A stretch of DNA of 30,992 nt from a virus. This document shows positions 17,331-25,794 of the stretch, piece by piece; position 1 is the first letter of the stretch; the number at the start of each line of letters is the position of its first letter. Under the pieces are notes generated by a model. The model did no database searches. It was not told the DNA's origin and saw only the letters and a list, made by a program, of their open reading frames with translations. The stretch covers positions 1 through 30,992 of the IMG/VR virus record IMGVR_UViG_3300043470_000170; one strand, given 5' to 3'. Both the position numbers and the translations under genes were made by a program.

Positions 17331-19351
17331 AAAATAAGGTAACGCTATTTGTAGGGGACGAGGAACTTGATATGTTCGGGGACGAGGATATTGTAATTAA
17401 CCTTTCCGTACAAAACATTCAAGACATAAGCAAGGTATTTACCGACTTCAGTCAGGGCTTCAGCGTTCCGGCATCGCCAAGGAATAACGCTATCTTTTCC
17501 CATTACTACCGCACGGATATTGTTGGTGGTGCTGACTACCGATTGCGTGCCGAGGGCTACATTGAAATTAACGGCTTGCTATTCCGTTACGGCTCTATTG
17601 AACTAGAAGGTGTACAGATGCGCCAAAATGCGCCCTACGCTTACGATATTACGTTCTACGGGCTGTTGGTGAATCTTACGGACTTGTTCGGTGAGGATTA
17701 TTTGTACGACCTTGCATCACTTTCCGATTACAATTTAGATTATACCCCGAATAATGTTTATACGGGCTTGCGTGGCCGCACGTTATATCCTATTGTTTTC
17801 CCGTTAATCACGGCGCAGGACGTTTGGTTATACGAAAGCGATAATACCAATAATGACCCGAACAACATTTATTGGCATAATCAAAACCAACAACACGGAG
17901 TTCAATACTACGACTTGAAGCCCGCCATTACTATTGACGCAATAGTTGCAGCGATAGAAACAAATTACGGCATTACGCTTAACGTAAGCGGGATTGAGGA
18001 TTATGAGAACTTGTATATGTGGTGCCACCGCAGGGCTGGTTATATGTATAAGGATATTCCGAATGCTATGCGGTGGGTTGCGTTAATTGCACCGACCCCA
18101 TATACTGTAATTGCAACTGATTGGTGGAATTATGGAAATAGCACGTTTACCCCACAAGGAATAACTGGTTCCGGGAATGTTTACGATATGACTATTTCGA
18201 TAGACGTTGGGGCTTATGCCAATGATTACACGGTTGGTGTTTTCGTTGACGATGTATTGGTGGCGCAGCAAGTCGAAAACGGAAGTGCTGTTTTTGCGTT
18301 CTCATCAATACCAGTAACTAACAATTCGGTTGTGTATTTTGCTTTTAAGCAATCCACCAACGAAACGACCACCTGCACAGTTGACGAAGTGGCGATACAA
18401 TTATCTTTTTCGCCGAACACGCAATATGTTTCAGCATACAACCCCGGAGCGCAATCAGCGATTGCTGTTATAGATATACCTTCTTTGATGCCAGAGCAAA
18501 AGGTTTCTGACTTTTTGGCTTCGCTATGCAAGATGTTTAATCTGGTTATTATTCCAACGAGCAGTACGGAGTTTGATTTGAAGCCGTTGAGCGATTGGTA
18601 TGGCACGGGTACGGATGTTGACCTATCCCAATACTTTGATATTACAGAAAGCCAAGTAGAGCGTCCACAGCTTTACAAGCAGATTCAATTTCAATACAAC
18701 GAGACCGGAGCAATTACCGGAGAAGAATACCGACTAACTAACGACGTTGGATACGGCGATTTGCGCTCGGAGTTTGTATTCGATACGGACGAGGAGTTGA
18801 CGGTGCAACCGCAATTCGACCAGATGCTTTTCACCCGGTTAACCGACCAAGATGGAGGAGCGTTAACAAAGTTGTTAGCAGGATACGCAGTAACCCGTGA
18901 GCTGGAAACGTATTTAGGGCAACCATTTTTATTCTATGTAGCAACCCCGGTAACTCTTAGCCCAGCAACATTATCGTTTATTGACCCAACCAATACGATT
19001 ACCGGCCACGACGCCGTATCCGTTACAACGGTTGTGTACGCAAACGCATCCAATAAAAATACAAACACCGCATTAACCTATTCGTTAAACTACGGAGCCG
19101 ACCTCGACCCGTGGTTTTTTGAATCAGTAAACAATTCGCTCTACAATACTTATTGGAGTGATTATGTTACGGACTTGTATGACCCTTCCCGTAGATTGGT
19201 ACGCATTCCTGCTATATTGCCTTTGGGCAAGATTCTAAACTTCGACCTAAAAAACAAGTTAATTTGGAATGGCGAGAAGTGGATTGTAAACAACGTGCAG
19301 ATTAACCTTACCACGGGCAAGGCAGAGTTCGAACTATTAAATGATGTATGA
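17327..19351 (+). CDS. Large tail/baseplate hub-like protein (674 aa)
   Basis: The N-terminus has INLSVQNIQDISKVFTDFSQ and GFSVPASPRNNAIFSHYYR, a block I associate with large tail proteins of Bacteroidetes phages. A later FDLKPLSDWYGTGTDVDLSQ region and strands resemble hub or tail-lysin-like scaffolds, but no catalytic motif is visible. Residues ~258-390 (about 18100-18500) have a different composition, rich in Thr, Ser, Asn and Val strands (YDMTISIDVGAYANDYTVGV), and look like an inserted beta-sandwich domain, perhaps carbohydrate-binding. The tape measure follows after a small gene. Confidence 0.62.
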   Translation: MKNKVTLFVGDEELDMFGDEDIVINLSVQNIQDISKVFTDFSQGFSVPASPRNNAIFSHYYRTDIVGGADYRLRAEGYIEINGLLFRYGSIELEGVQMRQNAPYAYDITFYGLLVNLTDLFGEDYLYDLASLSDYNLDYTPNNVYTGLRGRTLYPIVFPLITAQDVWLYESDNTNNDPNNIYWHNQNQQHGVQYYDLKPAITIDAIVAAIETNYGITLNVSGIEDYENLYMWCHRRAGYMYKDIPNAMRWVALIAPTPYTVIATDWWNYGNSTFTPQGITGSGNVYDMTISIDVGAYANDYTVGVFVDDVLVAQQVENGSAVFAFSSIPVTNNSVVYFAFKQSTNETTTCTVDEVAIQLSFSPNTQYVSAYNPGAQSAIAVIDIPSLMPEQKVSDFLASLCKMFNLVIIPTSSTEFDLKPLSDWYGTGTDVDLSQYFDITESQVERPQLYKQIQFQYNETGAITGEEYRLTNDVGYGDLRSEFVFDTDEELTVQPQFDQMLFTRLTDQDGGALTKLLAGYAVTRELETYLGQPFLFYVATPVTLSPATLSFIDPTNTITGHDAVSVTTVVYANASNKNTNTALTYSLNYGADLDPWFFESVNNSLYNTYWSDYVTDLYDPSRRLVRIPAILPLGKILNFDLKNKLIWNGEKWIVNNVQINLTTGKAEFELLNDV

Positions 19352-19497
19352 GGGAATCTTATTTGAGTTATTTGATTGCACTCCTTAACAGCGAGCATTA
19401 CTTCGGCGTATCGCCGGAGATTGATATTGCAAAGGGTATGTACAAGATAGGTGGTAAAAATGCAAATTATCGTAAATGGCGGTCGTTGAAACAGTAA
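19348..19497 (+). CDS. Small basic protein before the tape measure (49 aa)
   Basis: ATG 19348 overlaps the previous stop (ATGA) and gives MRESYLSYLIALLNSEHYFG; the stop is TAA 19495-19497. The C-terminus is Lys/Arg-rich (NYRKWRSLKQ). It overlaps the tape measure start by 22 nt in another frame. The function is unknown; it may be a tail assembly factor. Confidence 0.62.
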   Translation: MRESYLSYLIALLNSEHYFGVSPEIDIAKGMYKIGGKNANYRKWRSLKQ

Positions 19498-21317
19498 AGA
19501 TTCAAGGGGATGGTTCGGGGTTAGAGGCAACTCTTGAAAAACTTAACGCCACCGTTGAAAAATTAGCAGATACCCTCGGAACCGTACAAACGGAATCCAA
19601 GCAGGGGTTTGAATCTATGGCCAAAGGCGTTAAGAACGTCGAGAAGCAAACGGGCAAAACCACCGGGGCAATAGGACGCCTTGTGAGTTCAATTAAAGGG
19701 CTTGCGATTGTTACCGCCGTCGGTGATACCATTTTAGATGTATTTACTTCAAACCAAAAGGTTGTTGACTTTTTTAACACGAGCATCAATACAATCAAGA
19801 TTCTATTCTCCGAATTGGCGGAGGTAGTATTCCCGGTTGTAGAAAAAGCGTTGGATTCCTTATTTACCGACCCGGTACAAGCAATTAAGGACTTTGGCGC
19901 ATTGGTATATGAATACGGCATTAACCTATTTAAGCAAATGGGTAACGCTATTGGGGAACTTGGTGGTGCTATTGTATCGTTCTTTAAGGGGGATTTTGCA
20001 AAGGCATCCAAGCAAGCCAAGGAAGCGTTTAGCGAGGTTGTGGACGGCGTTGTAGGCGTAGAGGAAGGTGGACTTGAAATAATTGAAAAAGCCGCAGAGC
20101 GTGTATCTAAAAGAGTTAAGGAGGCAATCAAGGAAGGCCAAAAGCTTACAGCACTTGAAAAGGCCGCAGCACTTGCAGACGTTAAACGACAAAAAATTCA
20201 GTTAGAGCAACAGCGGTTGGCGGAATTGCAACGCCAGGCACGGGACGATGAGTTTGCTTCTATTGAGGATAGGATTAAGGCCAATGAGGAATTGGGCAAG
20301 ATTCTTGAAAATCAATACACCCTGGAAGCGGAGCAGATACAAAAGAAGATTGCCTTTGCCCAAGCGCAATACAACATTAACAAGACCACGGAGAATGCCG
20401 TAGCATTGGCACAGGCCAACTTGGAACTTACAGACCTTGGCGAGCGTTTGGAAGGTCAACGCTCCGAGCAGAAAATGAATTATATTTCTTTGCTCCGTGA
20501 GGAAAAGGATATTGAGCGCACTAATACGGAGGCGTATATCGCCCGGTTAGAAGCGCAGTTAAACCTTGATTCCGAATTGCTTAATTCCGAGCGTGAGCGT
20601 TTGAACGTACAACTGCAAAACATTGAAACCTTAAAGACGGCACGTATTGCCGCTATCGAAGACGAGTTAGCATTAACAAAAGAAGGAACCGCACGTTACA
20701 ACGAGCTTATTAACCAACGTGCTGAGGTTGAGCAGAACTCCGCTATTGAAACGGCGAAGATTAAAAAAGACCTTAATCAGAAGGATATTGAAGACCGCAA
20801 GATGGTTAACGATGCCTATATGAATTTAGCGCAGCAGTCGATATCAGCGCTTACTTCTATTTCCGAATTGTTTGCCGGTGGTAACGAAGCCCGCCAACGT
20901 AAGGCATTCCAGCTTAACAAGGCCCTGCAGATTGCAGACGCTACTATGGCTACTTACACGGCGGTTGTGGGTGCGTTAGGCGCAAAGGGTGCTGATGGCT
21001 TATTACCGTTCCCGGTACGGGTTGCTAACGCCGTTGCAGCGGGTGTTATCGGTGCCGCTAATGTAGCAAAGATTGCAGCTACAAAGTTTAGCGCATCCGA
21101 ATCACCGACCCCGGATACTAACGCCCCGGATATGAGTTCCGCTGGTGGTTCAATGTCTCCGCAATTTAACGTAGTGGGGCAAGGTGGAATAAACCAATTA
21201 GCCGCAAGTGTAAACGGGCGCAATCAGCAACCGATTCAAGCATACGTGGTAGCAGGTCAAGTTACCAACGCACAACAATTAGCAAGACGCAGAGCAAGAA
21301 CAGCAACATTCGGATAG
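19476..21317 (+). CDS. Tape measure protein (613 aa)
   Basis: Long helical protein that sets tail length and is threaded through the tube. Features: an N-terminal helical part (LEATLEKLNATVEKLADTLG), a hydrophobic zone at about 65-165 (GLAIVTAVGDTILDVFTSNQ, then VVEKALDSLF), a very long coiled coil (about 210-450, rich in Glu, Lys and Gln), and an Ala/Gly-rich hydrophobic end (AVAAGVIGAANVAKIAATKF). The Arg-rich tail is QLARRRARTATFG. At about 1.5 A per residue this predicts a tail of roughly 90 nm. No peptidase motif was seen. The next gene starts immediately after the stop. Confidence 0.85.
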   Translation: MAVVETVKIQGDGSGLEATLEKLNATVEKLADTLGTVQTESKQGFESMAKGVKNVEKQTGKTTGAIGRLVSSIKGLAIVTAVGDTILDVFTSNQKVVDFFNTSINTIKILFSELAEVVFPVVEKALDSLFTDPVQAIKDFGALVYEYGINLFKQMGNAIGELGGAIVSFFKGDFAKASKQAKEAFSEVVDGVVGVEEGGLEIIEKAAERVSKRVKEAIKEGQKLTALEKAAALADVKRQKIQLEQQRLAELQRQARDDEFASIEDRIKANEELGKILENQYTLEAEQIQKKIAFAQAQYNINKTTENAVALAQANLELTDLGERLEGQRSEQKMNYISLLREEKDIERTNTEAYIARLEAQLNLDSELLNSERERLNVQLQNIETLKTARIAAIEDELALTKEGTARYNELINQRAEVEQNSAIETAKIKKDLNQKDIEDRKMVNDAYMNLAQQSISALTSISELFAGGNEARQRKAFQLNKALQIADATMATYTAVVGALGAKGADGLLPFPVRVANAVAAGVIGAANVAKIAATKFSASESPTPDTNAPDMSSAGGSMSPQFNVVGQGGINQLAASVNGRNQQPIQAYVVAGQVTNAQQLARRRARTATFG

Positions 21318-22253
21318 ATGAAAAAAGTAATTGAACTTGTCCTTGAGGAAACCGAAGGACTAAACGGAATCAACGCAATATCTATCGTTGAACACCCAGC
21401 GATTGAGGAGAACTTTATTACCCTTGCAAAGGAATACGAGGTAGAGTTCAAAGCGCAAGACGAGGAGAAGCGTATCTTAATGGGTGCAGCCCTTATCCCA
21501 AACAAAACAATTTACCGCAACCAAGGTGGTGAGGAGTTTTACGTGTACTTTTCAAAGGATACGGTACGCAGGGCTTCGGAGTTATTCTTAATGCGTGGCT
21601 ATCAAGGTAACACCACACTCGAACACGCCGCAGAATTAAGCGGCTTGTCGGTAGTGGAATCTTGGATTGTAGAAGACCCACAAAAAGACAAGACCGCTAT
21701 CTACGGAATGGAATTACCCGAAGGTACCTGGATGGTTTCAATGAAAGTCAACAACGACGATATTTGGAATAACTACGTTAAGACCGGACGGGTTAAGGGC
21801 TTTTCTATTGAGGGGTACTTTGTGGATAAGATGCAAATGGAATCCCACCTTGAACGCATCGAGGAGGAGGAAGCAGAGTTTATGCTTTCCAACATTATCG
21901 CCAAAATTAAAAAGGATGGCCGTTTGAAAAGCAAGAAGCGAATCGAAATGGAATCCTACACGGACTACCCAGAAGCGGTACGCAATAACGCCAAGCGAGG
22001 AATCGAACTAAACGAGAAAGGCGGTAACAAATGCGCTACGGCAGTTGGCAAGATTCGAGCGCAACAGCTCGCAGACGGACGGCCTATCAGCGTAGAGACC
22101 ATTACCCGTATGTACTCGTACCTATCCCGTGCTGAAGCATACTACGACGAAAACGATATGCAGGCGTGCGGTACTATTTCCTTCCTGCTATGGGGCGGGT
22201 TAGCCGCAAAGCGTTGGGCAGAATCTAAACTTAAAGAATTAGGCAAACTATGA
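21318..22253 (+). CDS. Head maturation protease (XkdF-like) with C-terminal conserved domain (311 aa)
   Basis: Residues ~50-170 resemble the XkdF-like serine protease of phage heads: RILMGAALIPNKTIYRN, then TTLEHAAEL with candidate catalytic His103, VVESWIVED, and VKGFSIEGYF with candidate nucleophile Ser163. Such proteases trim scaffold and capsid during prohead maturation. Residues ~213-311 are a second domain (NEKGGNKCATAVGKIRAQQL, TITRMYSYLSRAEAYY, CGTISFLLWGG) that I recall as a recurrent domain attached to phage head proteins, function unknown. It starts 1 nt after the tape measure and overlaps the next small gene as ATGA. Confidence 0.75.
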   Translation: MKKVIELVLEETEGLNGINAISIVEHPAIEENFITLAKEYEVEFKAQDEEKRILMGAALIPNKTIYRNQGGEEFYVYFSKDTVRRASELFLMRGYQGNTTLEHAAELSGLSVVESWIVEDPQKDKTAIYGMELPEGTWMVSMKVNNDDIWNNYVKTGRVKGFSIEGYFVDKMQMESHLERIEEEEAEFMLSNIIAKIKKDGRLKSKKRIEMESYTDYPEAVRNNAKRGIELNEKGGNKCATAVGKIRAQQLADGRPISVETITRMYSYLSRAEAYYDENDMQACGTISFLLWGGLAAKRWAESKLKELGKL

Positions 22254-22390
22254 AACAGACCCCAAGCCGTTCCTCCCCCAAAGGAGACAAGCGTGGCTGC
22301 TTGTGCAAGAATAACACCTATTCCAAAAAGTGCTGCGATGGCTCGTTGCAAGCACAAGGCGTAGGCGTTACCGTGAAGGTGCCAGTATAA
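22250..22390 (+). CDS. Small Cys-rich protein (46 aa)
   Basis: KRGCLCKNNTYSKKCCDGSL (residues 14-33) carries four Cys (17, 19, 28, 29) and is followed by QAQGVGV. The pattern is a recurrent micro-protein motif in Bacteroidetes phages (general recollection) and could bind one metal ion. The last 23 nt overlap the 3' end of the minus-strand HNH gene in tail-to-tail orientation. The function is unknown. Confidence 0.78.
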   Translation: MKQTPSRSSPKGDKRGCLCKNNTYSKKCCDGSLQAQGVGVTVKVPV

Positions 22391-23144
22391 GGTTGTTGTA
22401 ATCTTCCCTTGTTATTCGGATGATGCCTTGTTCGGTAATAATTTCCCCGTACTTATTACCCTTGCGGATATTGTCCGCATTCCACTTTGGGCCAAGATTC
22501 GTGTAATGACAAAGATTAAACAATTCCCTACGGTTCCTTGCCCAGCTCAATGGAATCAAGTGGTCTACTGCCCATCCTTTTTTACCGTAGTTGTTTGCTA
22601 ACATACCTGGCTCAAATTGTGAAGATATGTATTTTATCAATGTCTTAGCATCGCATCCGATTAGCTTATAGAATGATTTTTTCTTTTCTCCAGCCGCAAG
22701 CAACATTCTTAACCTTGTTGCGTGAGCAATTCTAAATTTTGTCAAAAATTCAAATTCCTCATCAGCAGCCATTCTTTTTTTAGTGCTTTTACCAACCTTT
22801 TTAGCTTGACAGGACGAGCAATTTGAAACCTTGAACGATACGCAACTATCGTGTATTTCAAATTTTGATAGTAGAGTGTGTTTTATTACTTTGCCTATTT
22901 TATTACACCCACTACACATAACGTACGAGCCAACAATCCCTGGGACGTCTTTTCCGTAAACCCCAGAAGTTTGTTGAATCTCTACAATAGCATCAGCTGA
23001 AATTGGAAAATAGTTTATATAAAAGCCTTCATCTTCTTCTTTGTCATACAATATCTCGTCTTGAAAAACGCTGTTTACCTTTTTAATATAGTCATTTAAT
23101 AAATCAATGTTTGAATCCTTGACTTTATATTGTCGCTTAACCAT
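22368..23144 (-). CDS. HNH homing endonuclease-like protein (258 aa)
   Basis: The only convincing minus-strand gene. The start is the ATG at 23144 (MVKRQYKVKDSNIDLLND); a longer upstream reading runs into the facing gene. A zinc-ribbon pair CSGC and CSSC lies in the middle (about 77-80 and 109-112). An HNH core follows near the C-terminus: KKGWAVDHLIPLSWARNR, then LCHYTNLGPKWNADNIRKGN. The preceding LIGCDAKTLIKYISSQFEPG block is typical of phage HNH homing enzymes. It is clearly more AT-rich than its neighbours and inserted between head genes in the opposite direction, so it is probably a recent mobile arrival with its own promoter. Confidence 0.88.
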   Translation of the reverse strand: MVKRQYKVKDSNIDLLNDYIKKVNSVFQDEILYDKEEDEGFYINYFPISADAIVEIQQTSGVYGKDVPGIVGSYVMCSGCNKIGKVIKHTLLSKFEIHDSCVSFKVSNCSSCQAKKVGKSTKKRMAADEEFEFLTKFRIAHATRLRMLLAAGEKKKSFYKLIGCDAKTLIKYISSQFEPGMLANNYGKKGWAVDHLIPLSWARNRRELFNLCHYTNLGPKWNADNIRKGNKYGEIITEQGIIRITREDYNNLILAPSR

Positions 23145-23174
23145 ATCGCAATTTAAGTCAAAAATGTAACATAT

Positions 23175-23182
23175 CAAAATTA
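23175..23182 (-). promoter_or_regulatory. Possible minus-strand promoter for the HNH gene
   Basis: On the minus strand the box reads TAATTTTG (TAnnTTTG), about 30 nt before the HNH start codon. No TTG is evident about 18 nt upstream, so it is only a moderate match. Confidence 0.4.
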
Positions 23183-23211
23183 CTGAGTCTTCTTTATAGA
23201 CATAAAAAAAT

Positions 23212-23769
23212 ATGAAAGCAACAGAAATTTTCCAAAAATTCTTTGCCGAACTGTCCGCAGTTGAGACCTCCGGTGTTGAGTTGGCGCAAGCCAAGCTCGA
23301 TAACGGCACCGTCTTGGAAGCTGAATCATTTGAGGCAGGCCAACCCATTTTCATCGTATCAGAGGAAGACCGTATCGCAGTCCCAGTCGGTGAATATCAA
23401 ATGGAAGATGGCCGCATCTTGGTTGTAGCCGAAGAAGGTGTTATCGGTGAAATCAAAGAAGCAGCAGCCGAGGTAGAAGAAGAAGCCCCATCAGTTGAAA
23501 TCGAAGTTGAAGCAGCTATCGAGCCAACTATGGAGGAGAAAATCAAGGAGATGGTTATGCCACTCATTGAGGAGATGCGTGCAGAAATGTCCGCAATTAA
23601 GGAGGAAATGGGAGCGTACAAAAAGAAGCAGGAGATGTCCTCGGATATGCCCGCTGCTATGCCCATCCGCCACAATCCAGAAGCAGCCCCTGCACCTGCA
23701 CGAGTTAACCTCGCACAGAACGCACCGGAGACTGCTATCGACCGAGTTCTCGCACGTCTAAACAAATAA
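23212..23769 (+). CDS. Scaffold-like head protein (185 aa)
   Basis: N-terminal ~80 residues form strands (NGTVLEAESFEAGQPIFIVS, RIAVPVGEYQMEDGRILVV). The rest is a very acidic helical part (AAAEVEEEAPSVEIEVEAAI, then KIKEMVMPLIEEMRAEMSAI), a Pro/Ala-rich linker and a final helix (TAIDRVLARLN). Acidic coiled-coil proteins directly before the capsid gene are usually scaffolds or prohead core proteins removed by the head protease. Here the protease is upstream, separated by the HNH insertion. The N-terminal beta part is unusual for a pure scaffold and may be a decoration domain. Confidence 0.68.
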   Translation: MKATEIFQKFFAELSAVETSGVELAQAKLDNGTVLEAESFEAGQPIFIVSEEDRIAVPVGEYQMEDGRILVVAEEGVIGEIKEAAAEVEEEAPSVEIEVEAAIEPTMEEKIKEMVMPLIEEMRAEMSAIKEEMGAYKKKQEMSSDMPAAMPIRHNPEAAPAPARVNLAQNAPETAIDRVLARLNK

Positions 23770-23782
23770 AATCAATTAAAAA

Positions 23783-24712
23783 ATGGCTACGACCACTTCA
23801 ATCACTACTACGTATGCTGGCGAGTTTGCCGGTAAATACGTTGCCGCCGCTCTTTTGAGCGCACCGACCTTGGACAAAGGTCTTATCGAGGTAATGCCCA
23901 ACGTGTATTACAAATCCGTTATCCAAAAGGTAGGTACTGACGATATCTTGAAGAACGCTACTTGCGACTTTGACCCTACGTCTACCGTTACCTTGACCGA
24001 GCGTGTTTTGACCACCGAGGAGTTCCAAGTTAACTTGCAAATGTGCAAAAAGGACTTCGAGCAAACTTGGCAAGCCGTTGAGATGGGTTACTCTGCATTC
24101 AAGAATGTACCTGCCTCTTTTACTGACTTCATCGTAGCTTACGCTGCCGAGAAGGTTGCTGCTCGTATCGAGCAAAACATTTGGGCGGGTGTTAACGCTT
24201 CTGCTGGCCAGTTCGACGGTTTCCAAACTTTGTTTGCTGCTGATGGTGACGTTATTGACGTAACTGCTACGACTGTTACCGCTGCTAACGTAATCGCTGA
24301 ATTGGGTAAGGTTGTAGACGCTATCCCATCTACCTTGTACGGCAAGCAGGATTTGACTATCTACGTTCCACAAAACGTAGCCAAGGCCTATGTACGTGCT
24401 TTGGGTGGCTTTGCTGCTGCTGGAGTAGGTGCTAACGGTGTTGACAACAAGGGTACTATGTGGTACGGTTCTCAGGACTTGTACTTCGATGGTATCAAAG
24501 TTGCACTTGCTGAAGGTTTGTCTTCTAACAAAATGGTGGCTGCACAGAAGTCAAACTTGTTCTTCGGAACTGGCTTGTTGAGCGACAAGAACGAGGTTCG
24601 CCTGATTGATATGGCTGACATCGACGGTTCTCAGAACTTCCGTTTGATTATGCGTATGAGCGCTGGTATCCAGTACGGAATCGGTAGCGACATCGTTTAC
24701 TACGGAGCTTAA
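23783..24712 (+). CDS. Major capsid protein (309 aa)
   Basis: The mixed alpha/beta sequence fits an HK97-type shell protein: an N-terminal arm, a spine-like helix (FIVAYAAEKVAARIEQNIWA), an Ala-rich A-domain part (ANVIAELGKVVDAIPSTLYG, DLTIYVPQNVAKAYVRALGG) and a C-terminal strand region (DIDGSQNFRLIMRMSAGIQY). Its codons are notably T-ended (GCT, GGT, GTT, TTG), unlike genes around it, as expected for very high expression. It lies directly after the scaffold-like gene and is followed by a strong terminator. Sequence similarity to known capsids is inferred from context. Confidence 0.83.
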   Translation: MATTTSITTTYAGEFAGKYVAAALLSAPTLDKGLIEVMPNVYYKSVIQKVGTDDILKNATCDFDPTSTVTLTERVLTTEEFQVNLQMCKKDFEQTWQAVEMGYSAFKNVPASFTDFIVAYAAEKVAARIEQNIWAGVNASAGQFDGFQTLFAADGDVIDVTATTVTAANVIAELGKVVDAIPSTLYGKQDLTIYVPQNVAKAYVRALGGFAAAGVGANGVDNKGTMWYGSQDLYFDGIKVALAEGLSSNKMVAAQKSNLFFGTGLLSDKNEVRLIDMADIDGSQNFRLIMRMSAGIQYGIGSDIVYYGA

Positions 24713-24730
24713 TCATTCTAAATTTCCTTG

Positions 24731-24772
24731 AAGGGGGTGGTGGTGTAATAACGCCCCACCCCTTTCTTTTTT
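24731..24772 (+). terminator. Intrinsic terminator after the capsid gene
   Basis: AAGGGGGTGGTGGTG pairs with CGCCCCACCCCTTT around TAATAA (one bulged G), followed by a T-rich tract (TTTCTTTTTT). The strong GC stem would stop most transcription after the capsid gene; read-through or a new promoter must serve the tail tube gene. Confidence 0.85.
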
Positions 24773-24793
24773 AACTTACTAAATACAAATAAA

Positions 24794-25327
24794 ATGGCTT
24801 GTGCATTATCCCTTGGCCGAATTGAACCCTGCAAGGACGTTGTAGGTGGAATCACATCGGTTTACTTCCTGAACTATCAGGAATTAACGGTTACATACGA
24901 CGTAACCAACACGGACGCTATCGACGTTTTGGGTAGCGGTTTGACGGCTTACAAATACGACTTAAAGGGCAGCTCTTCTTTTGAGCAAACCGTAACTTCA
25001 AGCCGTGATACCGGAACCACGTTTTTTGACCAGAACTTGAACTTGACCTTGCACAAATTGAGCAAGCAGTCTAACAAGGAAATCAAATTGATGGCTTACG
25101 GGCGTCCGATTGTAATCGTTGAGGACTACAATGGTAACTACTTTGTTGCTGGTTTGGAGAACGGTTGCGAAGTAACTGGAGGTACGATTGTAACGGGTGC
25201 TGCTATGGGTGACCTTTCTGGTTACACCTTGACGCTGAACGGACAAGAGCAGGTTCCTGCTAACTTCTTGGACGGCACTTTGGCTGCTGCTGGAATTTCT
25301 ACTATCGTTGTAGGTACCGACTTCTGA
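24794..25327 (+). CDS. Major tail tube-like protein (177 aa)
   Basis: The sequence is a run of beta strands: SVYFLNYQELTVTYDV, a KYDLKGSSSFEQTVTSSRD segment, GTTFFDQNLNLTLHKLS, then GRPIVIVEDYNGNYFVAGL. The GTTFFxQxLxLxL block is like phage tail-tube monomers. T-rich codon use matches the capsid gene, another sign of an abundant structural protein. It starts MACALSLGRIEPCKD after an A-rich leader. It follows the capsid terminator, so it needs read-through or its own promoter, which was not found. Confidence 0.68.
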   Translation: MACALSLGRIEPCKDVVGGITSVYFLNYQELTVTYDVTNTDAIDVLGSGLTAYKYDLKGSSSFEQTVTSSRDTGTTFFDQNLNLTLHKLSKQSNKEIKLMAYGRPIVIVEDYNGNYFVAGLENGCEVTGGTIVTGAAMGDLSGYTLTLNGQEQVPANFLDGTLAAAGISTIVVGTDF

Positions 25328-25329
25328 TT

Positions 25330-25707
25330 ATGAGCAAGCAATCTATCTACAATATGCTTGCTTCAAAGGCGGTAAAGGTTGAATTGTCTTTAGTTAGCGA
25401 ACTTATCACACGAGTTCAAGAATCAAAAGAAAAAGTAAAATCTTTGCGTGATGCAGAAGTAAAGTTGTTCAACATATTTGATGAGGCTACTCGCTTGGCT
25501 AAAGATTTAGATGTTGAATACGGAGGCGCACTTTCTTTGACTAATGTTATTACAAAGTCTATTGAAAGAACGGAAGTAGCAGCAAAAGAATTAGGACTTG
25601 ATGTAAATTCAATCAAAGAGATTAAAGACGTTAAGGCTGCTGAACAAGATTTGCTTACGGCCATATTAAAAGCAGATAACACAATTAAAGCTTATCGCTC
25701 ACTTTAA
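25330..25707 (+). CDS. Helical protein following the tail tube gene (125 aa)
   Basis: Almost entirely helical and charged (VELSLVSELITRVQESKEKV, then KSIERTEVAAKELGLDVNSI). No known motif. Position directly after the tail tube gene would suit a tail chaperone or tube-associated protein. Its codons are less T-biased than the preceding gene and its base use is more AT-rich. A terminator follows after 18 nt. Confidence 0.72.
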   Translation: MSKQSIYNMLASKAVKVELSLVSELITRVQESKEKVKSLRDAEVKLFNIFDEATRLAKDLDVEYGGALSLTNVITKSIERTEVAAKELGLDVNSIKEIKDVKAAEQDLLTAILKADNTIKAYRSL

Positions 25708-25725
25708 TAAGAAAGCAATTTTCAG

Positions 25726-25751
25726 AAAGGCCACCTCCGGGTGGCTTTTTT
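25726..25751 (+). terminator. Intrinsic terminator before the portal block
   Basis: GCCACC-TCCG-GGTGGC (25730-25745) forms a 6-bp stem followed by six Ts, with AAAG before the stem able to pair into the T-run. Confidence 0.92.
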
Positions 25752-25794
25752 GTTTGTAAGAAAAACAAAACGTCCGACTTGAGTTAATTAGAGG

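Noticed and set aside
19502-20131. Long minus-strand open frame (209 codons) inside the tape measure gene
   Set aside because: It is an antisense shadow: Ser/Thr/Pro-rich composition without domain pattern, fully inside a convincing coding gene, and no promoter or neighbour on that strand.
23145-23354. N-terminal extension of the minus-strand HNH protein
   Set aside because: The extra residues are antisense to the start of the scaffold-like gene and lie upstream of the likely promoter; ATG at 23144 gives a normal N-terminus.
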